Below are positions 22,456-34,200 of a DNA stretch of 64,000 nucleotides, in pieces; the first letter of the stretch is position 1; every line of letters begins with the position of its first letter. The notes beneath the pieces are model-generated. The model saw nothing but the letters and a program-made list of their open reading frames with translations, searched no databases and was not told where the DNA came from. The stretch is from Ophiostoma sp. CBS 140.51. Lineage: Eukaryota; Ascomycota; Sordariomycetes; Ophiostomatales; Ophiostomataceae. The position numbers and the translations under genes are program-made. The stretch spans positions 62,001 through 126,000 of the forward strand of contig JANSLP010000016.1 in the NCBI GenBank assembly GCA_029298735.1, written 5' to 3'.

Positions 22456-25400
22456 ATGGACGCCGTCAAGTTCGTGCCGCCCGGCGGCCACCGCGCCTGC
22501 CTGAGCTGTTCCGCCGCGAAAGCCAAGTGCGTGTTTTCCGACGATGCCGAAGCCGGCGACGGCTTCATCGACGGCCTCGATTTTATCAACAGCACTACCA
22601 ACGACCTCGCCGGCCCCTCCCATTCCGCCTCTTCAGCCTCGAACGGTCAGGAAGGCACCCCGGCCGTTCCCCGGTGCCAACGATGCGAGCGCCTCAACCG
22701 GGACTGCCTCCTGCCCACACGCCCGCGCAAAAAGCGGCGCGTAGGATCTATAAAGTAGGTCAACCTTTGTCCCTTTCACTTTCTCCCCCATTTCCAAAGC
22801 TAACCGTTCAGACCTGGTACGAGTCGTTCCACCTTCTCCGTGGCGCCTCAGACTGCGTCGCCGCACCAGAAAGCGACGCCGTCACGAGTCGCCAGCGCCA
22901 ACTTCGGTGCGCATGGCGCAACTGGCTCGCCATCAAGGCCACCCGGAGCTGCAACAGGTTATCCGGGATCAGGATCTGGTGCAAGCCAGACTTCGTCGTT
23001 CCCTGCGAGCCGGATACCTTCGCTCTCCAAATTGCCCACGCCAGGTGGCGCAAGCAGTGCAAGCTACAGGGGGGCCGGGAGCAGTCAGCCGTTGCAAAAA
23101 CACACCACTTCAGGCATACCACATTCGACGTTGCAATCAGGCTCCGCCATAGCCGGTTCACCGTCGTCGCTCCTTATGCAGCACCAACAGCAGCAGCACC
23201 AGCAGCAACAGCAGCACCAGCAGCAACAGCAGCACCAGCAGCACCAGCAGCAACAACAGCACCAGCAGCAACAGCAGCACCAGCAGCAACAGCAGCACCA
23301 GCAGCAACAGCAGCACCAGCAGCAACAGCAGCACCAGCAGCAACAACAGCACCAGCAGCAACAGCAGCAACACCAACACCACCTCCACCTCCAACAACAG
23401 CAGCAATACGCAAATGGCGTCACACCTCCCGCCAGCGTCAAGGCCGCGCCCACATCAATACCAATACCAGCAGCACCATTAGTGCCGCCTCCACCACCCG
23501 CATTCTCTCTACCACCCCCACCACCCGTCGGATCCCCTCCCTCTGTCGACCCGGCCAACCTGCAATCCTATGCGGGTAGCAGTTCCTCTGCTACGGTCAT
23601 CCCGCCAGGGGGCCTTGGCGGCAGCACAGGCGCTACGCCGTCTGTTGCGAGCTCCATGCCCTCCGGCGGTGGCCCTGGCGGGCCTGGCGCACAACCGCAA
23701 GACCCAGCAGCGCCAGCTGCCCCGACGCCAAACGCGCACCAGGTCCTGATCGAATCCGTCTTCAACATGGAAGAGCGCGAGGCCGAAGAACTTCTTCGCT
23801 TCTACCGCGACGCTTTCAGCAAGTTCAACCCGTACATGGAGCCGACGCCGCCCGACACCAAGGTCGCTGACCTACAGGCCCAAAAACCGCTTGTCTGGCT
23901 GACCATTGTTTTTGTGACGTGCTTCCACGACTTTGAGCGTCAGAACCGCCTCGCCCGTGCCATCATCTATTACATCACGGACCAGGTGTTTTTGAATAGC
24001 AGCAAGTCGCTGCACCTGCTGCAGGGTCTTCTCATCTTTGTGAATTGGTTCATCTCGCAAAACTTTGTCCTGCCGCAGTTCACCAACCTCATCCACACCA
24101 CCATGGCTTTGATTACCGACCTCGGTCTTAATAAGCTCGAGTTCTCCAAGACGAACGCACGCTCGCCGCTTGACCGTTACGTCACCAAGACGATGCACGG
24201 CCCCGGTATGGTCGCTCCTGACGAGGGCCACACGCTCGAAGAGCGCCGCGCCCTGGCCGGCGGCTTCATTCTATCTCACGCCATGTCCGACGGCATCCTC
24301 ATGGTGACGCCGCTGCACTATACGCTCCAGCTCGAGGACACTTGCCGGTTCTTCGAGGCCGCTTATTACGAGAAGGCCAAGGCGTCTGAGCCCATCACAG
24401 CCGTGGTCGCCGCCGATTACCACCTCGCCATTACTGTCCGCTTCTACTATCTCATCAGCCGCGTCCTGCAGGTGCAGCGCGATGCCGATCTTGCCGGCGG
24501 CCGCTTCTTGATTCCAGTGCGCACGCACATTGAGAATTTTGTCGCCGAGCTGGCACGCATCTGGGGCGGCCTGTCTCGTGAGATGCAGTCAGACTGTGAG
24601 TTCTTTTCCTTTTCCTTCATCTGTTATCTATCACTAACTGTCTAGTCAAAATCCAACTGTCGTACTCGACGGCTAAGATCTACATCTACGAGTTGAGTCT
24701 GTCGGTCAACACGACACCGTTCAAGTCGCACAGCACGCCCAGCCGTGAATCGGACGACGGGTCTGCACCCCTCGAGGGCGACATGCCCATTCAGTGCTAC
24801 CTGGCCGCCAAATCGTTCTTCGACGTCTACCTGACCTTACCCGTCAGCCTGTATCACCAGTTCCCAGTCACTATGATCACACAGCTCGTGCATGCCGATC
24901 TTACGCTCGCCAAACTTACGGCCTACTTCCGCGGCAACACCAGACCGCCCGGTGTGCCTGAGGGCGTGACGCTGCCCGCGTTTACCGACGTCATTGACGC
25001 CGTGGCCAGCCGGTTCCAACGTGTCCGTACTGTGCCCCACCCGCTCGGCTACACCGTGCGGAACATTATCTTTGATGCGTTCGCTGTACGTCTGCGGTCG
25101 TTCAAGGTGCTGGACCTGGCGGGTCGTAAGAAGAAGAAGAATAAGGAAAAGGAAAAGGCGGCAGCCCAGCAGCAGCAGCAGCGCGGCGCGTCCCAGGGTC
25201 ACGGCCACGGTCAAGGTCACGGACATGGCCATGGCGGCGGACCGCCTGCCCCATCGAATGTTTCTACCTCGACGCGCACGCCACCGACGGCCAACGCCGT
25301 GCTGTCCATTAGCAACCTGATTGGCAACGTCCCTGAAGCCATGAACACGGAGCCTGACAGCGGATCCGAGTCGGCCGGCCCCAACCCGTACCCGAGCGTC

Positions 25401-25919
25401 GAGATGGACTTGGAGGTGGACAATATCAATATCCACGGCGACCTGCCTGACCGCAGCCGGCCGTTCACGGTCGACGAGGAGCCCATGATGAACAATGATG
25501 ACATGGACATGATGGAACTCACCGGGTCGGACGAGGAAGAGCAGGCCGAGTGGTGGGCGTGGTTTGGCGACTTCCAGTCGTCGCTGATGGGCCCACCCAA
25601 GCTGCCGAGCACGACGGCGGGGAGTGTCAGTGGCACCAGCGCTACGGGTACCAGTGCGGCGGGCGCAAGTGCCAGTGTCACTGGAGGCAGCGTGGCCGGT
25701 GGCAGCGCTGTTGGCATGAGTGTCGCGGGCAGCACGGCCGGTGCAAGTGTCAGCGCGTCTGCCACAGGCACGGAAGACAGCTACAGCCATACAGGGCCCT
25801 TCCCTGGCCAGTTCCGGCGGCGCAAGGGACCCAGTAGTGTGGGCAGCATTGACAGTCTGCTGAACAACAACGACCAAGAGCCGAACCTCAGCAGCTACAT
25901 TCAGGCGAGGAAGAGGTAA
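22456..25919 (+). CDS. Zn2Cys6 fungal transcription factor with an expanded zinc-cluster loop and a His/Gln-rich tract
   Basis: Three exons (22456-22754, 22812-24595, 24646-25919) give 1118 residues. The introns are 57 and 50 bp, both with CTAAC branches and conserved frame. The binuclear cluster is C15-x2-C18-x6-C25-x48-C74-x2-C77-x6-C84, followed by the basic tail PRKKRR, so all six ligands are present but the loop between Cys3 and Cys4 is 48 residues. A His/Gln minisatellite spans about 222-299 and Pro/Gly-rich linkers follow. A conserved helical regulatory region begins near 416 (NMEEREAEELLRFY) and runs past residue 700. The C-terminal third has Lys-rich, poly-Gln, Gly-His and acidic low-complexity segments. 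The cluster resembles the ACLSC-AKAKC type of fungal regulators that includes War1-like proteins, but target genes cannot be inferred. Expected to act in the nucleus as a DNA-binding regulator. Confidence 0.88.
23178..23409 (+). repeat. Coding CAG/CAC minisatellite (18-bp unit, His-Gln5)
   Basis: The tract is built largely from the 18-base unit CACCAGCAGCAACAGCAG, repeated about ten times with a shortened copy and CAA/CAG substitutions. It encodes alternating His and Gln runs in the Zn2Cys6 regulator. Such tracts change length by slippage or unequal exchange and can tune activation strength. Confidence 0.85.
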
Positions 25920-27970
25920 CTCTGCAAGGAGAGGCAACTCTGCAAGGTGGTGTTATCTCATAATACAGTCTACACTTAAAGGCTGTAGTACCATTGGAAG
26001 TGGCCAATGGAAGTTATAATTTTGAATTTTGGGGGAAGCGTGTATATAAAAAGCGTCTGCTTTAATCTCAAGTGTTGTATATTTTTTGTATCTTGTGTAT
26101 TTGGGACCCTTTGGTCACGCTTCTATTTTTTTTGGGATATCCTGGCGATATAAACAGACTTGCTTTACCAATGGCAGCAATGCCAAACAAACAATCGAAC
26201 ATTCATCAAACACAACAGACATCAAAGCAGAATGTTGAGATAATGTGAAAAGTTGCCTCTTTGGGCAACCAACAACTCAACGGTCAACGTCAACCAACGG
26301 TCAGCGCAACGGCCAAGTGCTAACAACCAACAGCCAACAGTTTCGCCTTGTGGAGTCCCAGATCTACTTTCGCTTGTCCACTCGCTTGTCTACTTCATTG
26401 TGGCACCCTTTGAACATCACATGATGCTATTTTCCTTACCGGATTGCGCAACCGGCCGGTGTGCAGCCTTTTTTACCCCAAAGCCCCCAAGACAGCCGGC
26501 CGGAATCGAGGTGGTCGGATCTCACAGAAGTCGATTGGGTGGCGCGAGACTGGGCTGAAGGTGGGGGCCGCCTTTCTTTCTCTTTGACCCCCAACTTGGG
26601 TGAAATCCGGGGCGAGCAGCAAAGAAATAAAAAGCAGTCCTCCCTTCTCTTTGGACCTGGTTCTGCGAAGACGGAGGACAGAAGATGGAAGACGAATGAG
26701 GGGTCCAGGCCCAAGACATCACGCGCTCTCGGGCAGCTGCAGTCTTCAACGTTTAAAAGTACCTCACCCACGCCTGTTGTCTTGTCGCATATCACATTAT
26801 CGTAAGTGAGGCTTCTGTCAGATTTGGAGCCTTTTGATTGCCAGCCCTACTGACGAATAATGTGCAATTCAGGAACAGGGCGACAGACAAGGCGACAGTG
26901 CGACAGTGTCAATTCTGCACATTATCGTCACATTTGACATAAACTCGGGCACCTGTTCTCGCGTGGCAATGCCCGATTTTTCAACGATCCCCTCTCCCAA
27001 AAACGACGTGTTCGTGCCATACTTGGCCACGCCACAAGGCAGTTGTGAGCAGTCCACGTAGTATTATTGTAGGGCATCGAAAAAGGCAGGGTCTTTTGAC
27101 TCGAGATGTGTTTGGCTGATTGCCCCTCTTTTTTGATGCGCGTTTTCCATTTCTTAGTGTCCGTCATATCACAAGGCAGGCCTTTTTCCATTCACGCTAT
27201 TGTTTGCTTGGTCGCTGCTGGTCTCACTGGTCTCCCGCTGCTATTCTTGTTCGGAGAAAGAGGGGAGATTGAGATGAGGCAAGGTCACTGTGAGGACTGA
27301 CTGATGGAGGAGTGGAGAGATGAGTCCGATTACGATTGCTGTGAGCCAACCAATTTGAGCGTGTGAGTGAAATGAGGTCTAGAGAGGACTGAATGCGAAA
27401 GTGAGAGGAGAGAGGGTTGCGCACTCCTGAAAGAAGGAGGGGAAGACACAATGCACGAATGAGTGACTTCCAAGTCACTCAGAGTCGAGTTGTTCTTTCT
27501 TTTGTGTCAACTTTGCATGCCCTTTGCCTTCATAATAGGATTCTCTCTTTGAACTGAGGCCCTGCACGCAGCCACACGCGGCCTAGAACTTACAGCGGCT
27601 CCACCAGCAGCCTATTTACAGCGAGCAAGGGAGGCCCGACTGGACTGGACCGGGCTTGGCCTATTGTACCCGCGGCGCTGTCCACGGAAAGTGTGTGTGA
27701 CCCGACCGCACCTCCCCTCTCAACGTCGACAACCTCAACACATTAACCTCACGTCACGACTCAACTCACTTTCTAGAGTACGACTCTTTCGTTTACAACT
27801 CCTCTCGCAGACACGCATATTTGTTCTTTCTCTCTTTGTTTCGACCGTCGCTCCTCCAACACACACAACTTATCACCGCATCGAACCGCGTTTCGCCACT
27901 TGCCGTATTTCCTCAGCAGCTGCCTGTCTGCCCACTTTGTGCCTTGCCCCAACAACCGAGCTGCCTGCCC
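25920..27970. other. Intergenic region and 5' leader of the next gene
   Basis: 25920-26200 is T-rich with TATATAAA-like sequence and fits the regulator's 3' UTR. 26240-26340 has CAACGGTCAAC-like short repeats. No supportable open frame exists before the proline-rich gene. 27700-27970 is CT/CA-rich and open upstream of the chosen ATG, consistent with a leader. Confidence 0.4.
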
Positions 27971-29305
27971 ATGACCGACTCGACACATCCTCCGCCGCCT
28001 CACCCGGCAACGGCAGCTACAATTGCTCCACTACCCCTGCTGCCACTTCCAACACCACCGACAGCGGTAGCCGTGCTTCCCTCGCCGGCACCGTCACTTT
28101 CCAAGGCCGTGACGACGACAACAGCCAATATGACCTCTCCACCAGAGGCACCGGCGCCGGCGCCTGCACAGGAAATGGTATCCACGACCAAACGGAAACG
28201 CGACGACGACGACGAGGGGGATTCACAGCAGTTACAGCAAACACACCAGCACCTGCAAATATCACCACCACCGCGGCCGATCCTTCCGCGAACCACGACC
28301 ATTGCCCTCCATACCGCGCCACCAAGACCGACGACCTCGTCCCCCCCAACCTCGTCCACACCTCGCTTTTCATTCATTGCACCACGGCCAGCCGCCGCCT
28401 CTCGGAATGAGATTGATGGCACACCGCCCTGCCCGCCGTTTGTGCAAACGTCCGGGCTGGCATTTACGCCGTTTGTCGCGGGGGCCACGCTGGAAGCGCA
28501 GGATGGCGGGGCCAACAGTCCTAGAACGCATGTTGCCAACCGGTTCAATAGTCTGGCGATTGCCCCGGCCGGCCGAACCGAGCCCGGAGCTGAAGGCGAG
28601 GGCTCCTTCCCCAGCGAACCAGCTGCCGGCGATGCCACCGACGACGCTGAAATAAAACTTCCCCTTCACAAGCGCATGAAGAGGGACGACCAGGAAATGA
28701 CCGAAACGGCAACCACAGAGCCATCATCCTCTCCTGACCGCATTATTACCGATCCTTTGAGGGCCTCGCTCACATGGCAAGACGACGAAATCACAGTGTA
28801 CGACCCCAACGACGCCGACGACGACGGCACGGGCGTTAATGGCATCGGGTTCAAACCGACGCCGGCCATGGCGCATGCGCGCGCCCTAAAACGGAGGCAG
28901 CAGCTGGCGGCGTACCGGAAGCGGGAGGAAAGAGAGGCGAGGGCACGGAGGAGCTTGCAACGGACAAGAGGGAACCAGGCCGCGAGGGCGGCAAGGCAAG
29001 AAGGATCCGGGACCGAAGGGACCGGGTCCGACGGACCCTCTTCGCTGTCCACCACCGAACTCTCTTCGTCGCAGTCACAATCCGAACCGTCGTCGTCGCA
29101 ACCCGACGCGTTTGGCATCGTCGACCCCCGCACACCACGTTCGCTGGCGAACGCTGCCGCCGCTGCCGCTCTCTCTTCACCCCCCGCGACAGCCTCGCCA
29201 TCGGTCCGCCGCGTGCGTTTCTTGGAGACGGGCCCTGTCACCATCCGGTTCAAGGAGCCGGATGCAGTGCCGAGTCCGAGTCCGACATCGATAATGTCGT
29301 CATAG
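27971..29305 (+). CDS. Conserved fungal hypothetical protein, proline-rich with a conserved basic core
   Basis: A single exon of 444 residues ends in TAG at 29303-29305. The frame is open upstream to about 27821, but that part looks like translated leader, so I chose the ATG at 27971; 28130 is an alternative. The N-terminal half is Pro/Thr/Ala-rich low complexity with a KRKRDDDD patch that could be a nuclear signal. The best block (about 28765-28960) runs from LTWQDDEITVYDP through GIGFKPTPAMAHAR into an Arg-rich helix, RRQQLAAYRKREEREARARR. A late RVRFLETGPVTIRF motif precedes the end. I believe this block recurs in uncharacterised filamentous-ascomycete proteins, but I know of no function. 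Low complexity makes it look spurious at first; the conserved-looking core supports it as real. Confidence 0.7.
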   Translation: MTDSTHPPPPHPATAATIAPLPLLPLPTPPTAVAVLPSPAPSLSKAVTTTTANMTSPPEAPAPAPAQEMVSTTKRKRDDDDEGDSQQLQQTHQHLQISPPPRPILPRTTTIALHTAPPRPTTSSPPTSSTPRFSFIAPRPAAASRNEIDGTPPCPPFVQTSGLAFTPFVAGATLEAQDGGANSPRTHVANRFNSLAIAPAGRTEPGAEGEGSFPSEPAAGDATDDAEIKLPLHKRMKRDDQEMTETATTEPSSSPDRIITDPLRASLTWQDDEITVYDPNDADDDGTGVNGIGFKPTPAMAHARALKRRQQLAAYRKREEREARARRSLQRTRGNQAARAARQEGSGTEGTGSDGPSSLSTTELSSSQSQSEPSSSQPDAFGIVDPRTPRSLANAAAAAALSSPPATASPSVRRVRFLETGPVTIRFKEPDAVPSPSPTSIMSS

Positions 29306-29684
29306 GCGGGAGGGGATGATATACGACTTTGGTTCTGCTTTCTGTTTTCATGTCTACTACCAATCACTCTCTACTACGAGACTACGTCTTATGATTATGC
29401 TGTTTCTGTTTCTGTTTCTGTTCCTCTTTATCATGCGCTACTTTCACTATACGTACATACCTACTGAGTCGATACCCAGGATACGTTGTCTTTTCTCTGT
29501 TCTGTTCTCTCATGCCTTCCATATTGTTTTCATGCACCTACATTGCCCTTTACTATATATAGGCTTTCCCGAACAATCAATCAAAATCATAATTCTACAT
29601 GACTCCACAGTGCTCGCAAATCATATGCTTCTCTTCATGAGTTGAGCTTTTTACTTTGTATTTCATATCGTATATCGTAACACA
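29306..29684. other. Convergent 3' region between the hypothetical gene and COX20
   Basis: T-rich sequence with a short TTTCTG tandem repeat (about 29402-29424) and TATATATAGG. It holds the 3' UTRs of both flanking genes. No gene seen. Confidence 0.5.
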
Positions 29685-30236
29685 CTACCAGAATTTGTAC
29701 CATCGCTTCGCCGCCCTCGCCTCTTCTTCCAGCCGCATCTTTTCTTGTAGAGCCGCCGCCGCCGCCTCCCGCGCCTTTTGTGCTTTTTGTTGCTGCAGCT
29801 CCGCCTGCTTCCGGTCGTACACCTCCACCACCCGCTTCATCTTTGCCGCCTCCGCCCGCCGCGACGCCTGGCACGCCTCAAAGGCAATAATGCTCCCCGC
29901 CGCGAACGCGCCCACCGCCCAGTTGGCGGCCTTGGGTATGCTCGCGCCCAGAATGTACCGCAGACCGCCAATTGCCGCGCCGCCGCCAATGCCTGTGAGG
30001 AATCCCGTGCGCGCACACGGGATCTGGTAGACGGTCAAAAAGTCGTTGGGCTTAATGGACTTAACGGCGTCGGAGACGGTGGCTGTCTGTTTTTGAGAAG
30101 TCGGCGACGATGTCGACTGTGCGCTCTGCTGTGATTGTTGTGCCAGCTCGCCGGCTGTCGGCGCCTTGTCAAAGTGCTGTGTCCCCCAAGTGGCCGTGGG
30201 CCCTGTTGTCGGCGTTGAAGAAGAGTCGCCGGCCAT
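29685..30236 (-). CDS. COX20: Cytochrome c oxidase assembly protein COX20
   Basis: A single exon of 183 residues, starting at the ATG complementary to 30234-30236. The open frame extends 66 codons further upstream, but that part includes a 7-base tandem repeat and is read as leader. After a Ser/Thr/Gln-rich N-terminus comes the family core: DFLTVYQIPCARTGFLTGIG, a first membrane segment (about 76-98), PKAANWAVGAFAAGS with a second membrane segment (about 103-122), then a charged coiled coil with MKRVVEVYDRKQAE. COX20 is an inner-membrane chaperone for newly made Cox2, acting in maturation and copper insertion. The C-terminal coiled coil (125-178) is Ala/Gln/Glu-rich. It is divergent from POL2, with CCAAT and MCB sites between them. 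Confidence 0.9.
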   Translation of the reverse strand: MAGDSSSTPTTGPTATWGTQHFDKAPTAGELAQQSQQSAQSTSSPTSQKQTATVSDAVKSIKPNDFLTVYQIPCARTGFLTGIGGGAAIGGLRYILGASIPKAANWAVGAFAAGSIIAFEACQASRRAEAAKMKRVVEVYDRKQAELQQQKAQKAREAAAAALQEKMRLEEEARAAKRWYKFW

Positions 30237-30372
30237 GTGGAAGGTGGGGGTGGAGAGGAAAGGATGGTTGACAGGAGGGGAGGTTGAAAAAGATTGTCCT
30301 TGAAGACTGAGAACAATTGGTGTGTCGGCACTGTGGTCGTCGTTATGCGGTCGTGTGACGTCGTGGGATTTG

Positions 30373-30400
30373 AATCTCGAATCTCGAATCTCAAATCTCG
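30373..30400. repeat. Tandem 7-bp repeat in the COX20 leader
   Basis: Four consecutive units of AATCTCG (the third is AATCTCA), followed by a partial unit. It lies just upstream of the COX20 start codon, in the likely 5' UTR. Confidence 0.8.
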
Positions 30401-30527
30401 AATCGTCTGATTTCGGCGACTGCACTTCGGACAAGGTTCGAAAAAAACTGTCCTGCCAAAAGGCCCCACTTTAGTACCTCGACGTCAGAGCAATTGGAGA
30501 GTGAAAGACAGACAAAGTGAGGGGAGC

Positions 30528-30533
30528 GATTGG
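30528..30533 (-). promoter_or_regulatory. CCAAT box oriented toward COX20
   Basis: GATTGG on + reads CCAATC on the COX20 strand, about 295 bp upstream of its start. The Hap2/3/5 CCAAT-binding complex is a known activator of respiratory genes, so the placement fits. The motif is short and could be coincidental. Confidence 0.35.
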
Positions 30534-30575
30534 CTGGTCCGTGCGCTTGCTGACCACTTTAACGGGCCGCGGCCG

Positions 30576-30748
30576 ACGCGTTTTCTTCCAGGGGGTGCGC
30601 TACACTGTCGCTGTCGCCCTTCAGCACTGTCAGCCAACGCTGGTCCGGCTGGCAGTCACTAATTAAACGTCTCCCTGCACTTAGCGCCCGACACGTTAAA
30701 AACGCGTCTTTTGTCTTTTTGGTGCAGGCGGGACACTCCTCGACGCGT
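30576..30748. promoter_or_regulatory. Cluster of three MluI cell-cycle boxes (ACGCGT)
   Basis: ACGCGT occurs at 30576-30581, 30702-30707 and 30743-30748, about 540-715 bp upstream of POL2. This palindrome is the binding site of the MBF factor (Mbp1-Swi6), which drives G1/S transcription of DNA replication genes. Isolated ACGCGT copies occur elsewhere in the window, but not as a cluster this tight. Confidence 0.6.
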
Positions 30749-31289
30749 CTTGTCGTGGCCGGTGGTCCCTTCCCTGTCAAAGTGGTTTACGCGCAAAGGC
30801 AAACCGCAAAAATGGAGAAGGCGCTGCCCGCAACAGCCAATGCCTCTTGCCCTTTGTAATGCTCTGTAGCTTTTGGGCGTGTTCGTTCCTTCCTCCATAC
30901 ACCACCGTACTGTGACAGTGTCTTTTGGCGTGTCCCTCTGTTTTCCCCTTTCCCTCTTTTCTTCTTTTGCCCGTTTGCTTTATTCTCTATTCTCCATTCC
31001 CCATACTTGCTCACTTCAAGACATCACGATACCCCCTCCCATTCCTCATACGTCTACACACGAGACGACGACGTACACGACTACGAACGAGCCGATACCA
31101 CGAAGAGCAGTCCGGCCTGCACATACGACCTTTCCCCTTTACATACTGTCTCTCCCATCCAACATCGACATATTGTTTATGTCAAGAGAGTAGACTGACG
31201 AGGACCTCCTTGTTCCTCGTCCCTCTTCCTCTCTCTCTCCTCTCCTTTGTTTCTCTCCTTTCTTTCTCTCCCCCTCCCTCCCACACACA

Positions 31290-34200
31290 ATGCCCAACAC
31301 GACATTACGGCGGCAGCCCCAAAAGGGCTTCCGCAAAGGCGGCCAGAAGAAGGCATATCATGGCGGCGCGCAACAACGCACTTTTGCCGCAGGCGGCGGC
31401 CGCAACGAAGGCACGTCCGCCGACGAGAAGTGGGAACGCACACGACTTGCACACGCCATTGACGAGAAGATGGGCTTCCCGCGCTACGAGGGCAGCCGTC
31501 GACGCGAGGGCTGGCTCGTCAACGTCGAGCCCACGTCTATTGAGGACGACCGCGTCGAAGGTGGCGGTGGCCGGTCGGCCGTCGACCTGTACTTTATCGA
31601 CCTGCACCCAGACGGCAACGAGGCCTCGGCACCCGACGCCGACGCCACCACATTCAAGGCCACCATCGAGTACGAACCCTACTTTTTGATCGCGGTCCGC
31701 AAGGGCCACGAGACTGAGGTCGAGGAGTGGTGCAAGCGAGTGCCCGGCGGCGGTGGACTCGTCAAACGCGTGCGCCGCATCGACAAGGAGGACCTGCAGA
31801 TGCCCAACCACTTGCTGGGCTACCGCCGCACCTTTCTCGAGCTGCGCTTCGACAATGTCCAAAACCTACTGGCTGTCCGCCGCGACATTATGCCCATTGC
31901 CGAGGCCAACAAGAAGGGCATGAATGCCATGGACACCTACGCCGAAGTGGCCGGGGCCAGCACAGTTCTTGGCGATGGCGACAACGACGGCTACGGCCAC
32001 GACCTGTTTGATGACGACTCGCGCAACGCACACGCCGACGACCAGGCTCGCCGCACCAATACTTCAGTCGCCGAGGCCAGCGACTACATTGTCGACATCC
32101 GCGAGTACGACGTGCCCTACCACGTCCGTGTCCTCATCGACATGGACATTCGCGTCGCCAAATGGTACAATGTCGACGTCAAGCACGGCGTCACCACGGT
32201 CACCTGCAACGAGGAGCGTCTCGCCATGGCTGATCCTGTCGTCATGGCCTTTGATATCGAGACAACAAAGTCCCCCCTCAAGTTCCCCGACGCCACCATT
32301 GACCAGGTCATGATGATTTCCTACATGATTGACGGCCAGGGTTTCCTCATTACCCACCGCGAGATTGTGTCCGAGGACATTGCCGACTTTGAGTACACGC
32401 CGCGGCCCGAGTACCCCGGTCCCTTTATGATTTTCAACGAGCCCGACGAGAAGGCCCTGCTGGAACGTTTCTTTTTGCACGTCAAAATGTCCCGCCCGAC
32501 CGTCATTGCCACCTACAACGGCGACTTTTTCGATTGGCCCTTTGTCGAGGCTCGCGCCAGTGCCAATGGCATCGACATGTACCACGAGATTGGCTGGCGC
32601 CGCGATAGCGAGGAGCAGTACAAGTGCGACTACTCCGTCCACATGGACTGTTTCCACTGGGTCAACCGTGACTCCTACCTGCCCCAGGGCAGTCGTGGTC
32701 TCAAGGCCGTCACAGTCGCCAAGCTGGGCTACGACCCCGACGAGCTCGACCCCGAACTAATGCTGCCGTACGCCCAAGAGCGGCCCCAGACGCTGGCCGA
32801 GTACTCTGTCTCTGACGCCGTTGCCACCTACTACCTGTACATGAAATATGTGCACCCCTTCATCTTCTCTCTCTGCACCATTTTGCCTCTCAGACCCGAC
32901 GAGGTCTTGCGCAAAGGTACCGGCACGCTCTGTGAGATGCTGCTCATGGTCCAGGCCTATCAGAAAGAAATTGTGCTGCCCAACAAGCACGTCTCGCCCA
33001 AAGAGTCCTTTTGGGAAGGTCACTTGCTGGACGCCGAGACCTACGTCGGTGGCCACGTCGAGAGTATTGAGGCTGGTGTCTTCCGTGCCGACATCCCCGT
33101 CAACTTTGCCGTCGACCCGACCGCCTGTGACGAGCTCATCAAGGATCTGGACGCCGCCCTCGAGTTCAGTATCACCGTCGAAGAAAAGAAGTCCATGGAC
33201 GACGTCACCAACTACGACGAAGTCAAGGCACAAATCATTGCCCAACTACAGAGCCTCAAGGAAACACCCAACCGCAGCGAACGGCCTCTCATCTACCACT
33301 TGGACGTCGCCTCCATGTACCCCAACATTATGACCACCAACCGTCTACAGCCCGACTCTATGATCAAGGAAGAGGACTGTGCCACCTGCGACTTCAACCG
33401 GCCCGGCAAGACCTGCGATCGCCGCATGCCCTGGTCCTGGCGTGGTGAGTACATCCCCGCCAAGCGCGACGAGTACAACATGATCCGCCACGCTCTCGAG
33501 AATGAGCGGTTTCCCGGCAAGGGGGCGTACGCTGCGCAAAAGACCCGCTCCTTCCAGGAGCTGTCGGCCGACGAGCAGGCCGGTCTCATCCGCAAGCGTC
33601 TGCAGCTGTACTCCCAGAAAGTCTACCACAAGATCCATGACTCCAAGACCATCACCCGCGAAGCCATCATCTGCCAGCGCGAGAACCCCTTCTACATCAA
33701 CACCGTGCGCGACTTCCGTGACCGTCGCTACGACTACAAGGGCCGCGCCAAGGTGTGGAAGGGCAAGACCGAGTCGCTCAAGTCGTCGGGTGCCGCTGCC
33801 TCGGAGATTGACAATGCCAAGAAGATGATTGTTCTCTTTGACTCGCTCCAGCTCGCCCACAAGGTTATTCTCAACTCCTTCTACGGCTACGTCATGCGCA
33901 AAGGTTCTCGCTGGTACTCCATGGAAATGGCCGGTGTCACCTGTCTGACGGGCGCCCACATCATCCAGATGGCCCGTGAGCTGGTCGAGCGTCTCGGCCG
34001 CCCGCTCGAGCTGGATACGGACGGTATCTGGTGCATGCTGCCCGCCACCTTCCCTGAGAACTTTGCCTTTAAGCTCAAGAACGGCAAGAAGATGACCATC
34101 TCCTACCCTTGTGTCATGTTGAACCACCTTGTCCACGCCCGCTTCACCAACCACCAGTACCAGACTTTGGTCGACGAAAAGACGTTTCGCTACGAAACCC

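Larger units (their letters stand above)
30237..31289. promoter_or_regulatory. Divergent COX20/POL2 promoter
   Basis: This 1.05-kb region separates two head-to-head genes. It contains a 7-base repeat, a CCAAT box, three MluI cell-cycle boxes and, nearer POL2, CT-rich sequence typical of a leader (about 30930-31289). Open frames within it are short and non-conserved-looking. Confidence 0.55.

Noticed and set aside
30237..30434. 66-codon N-terminal extension of COX20
   Set aside because: It encodes a 7-base tandem repeat and precedes a better start; the family core lies wholly downstream.
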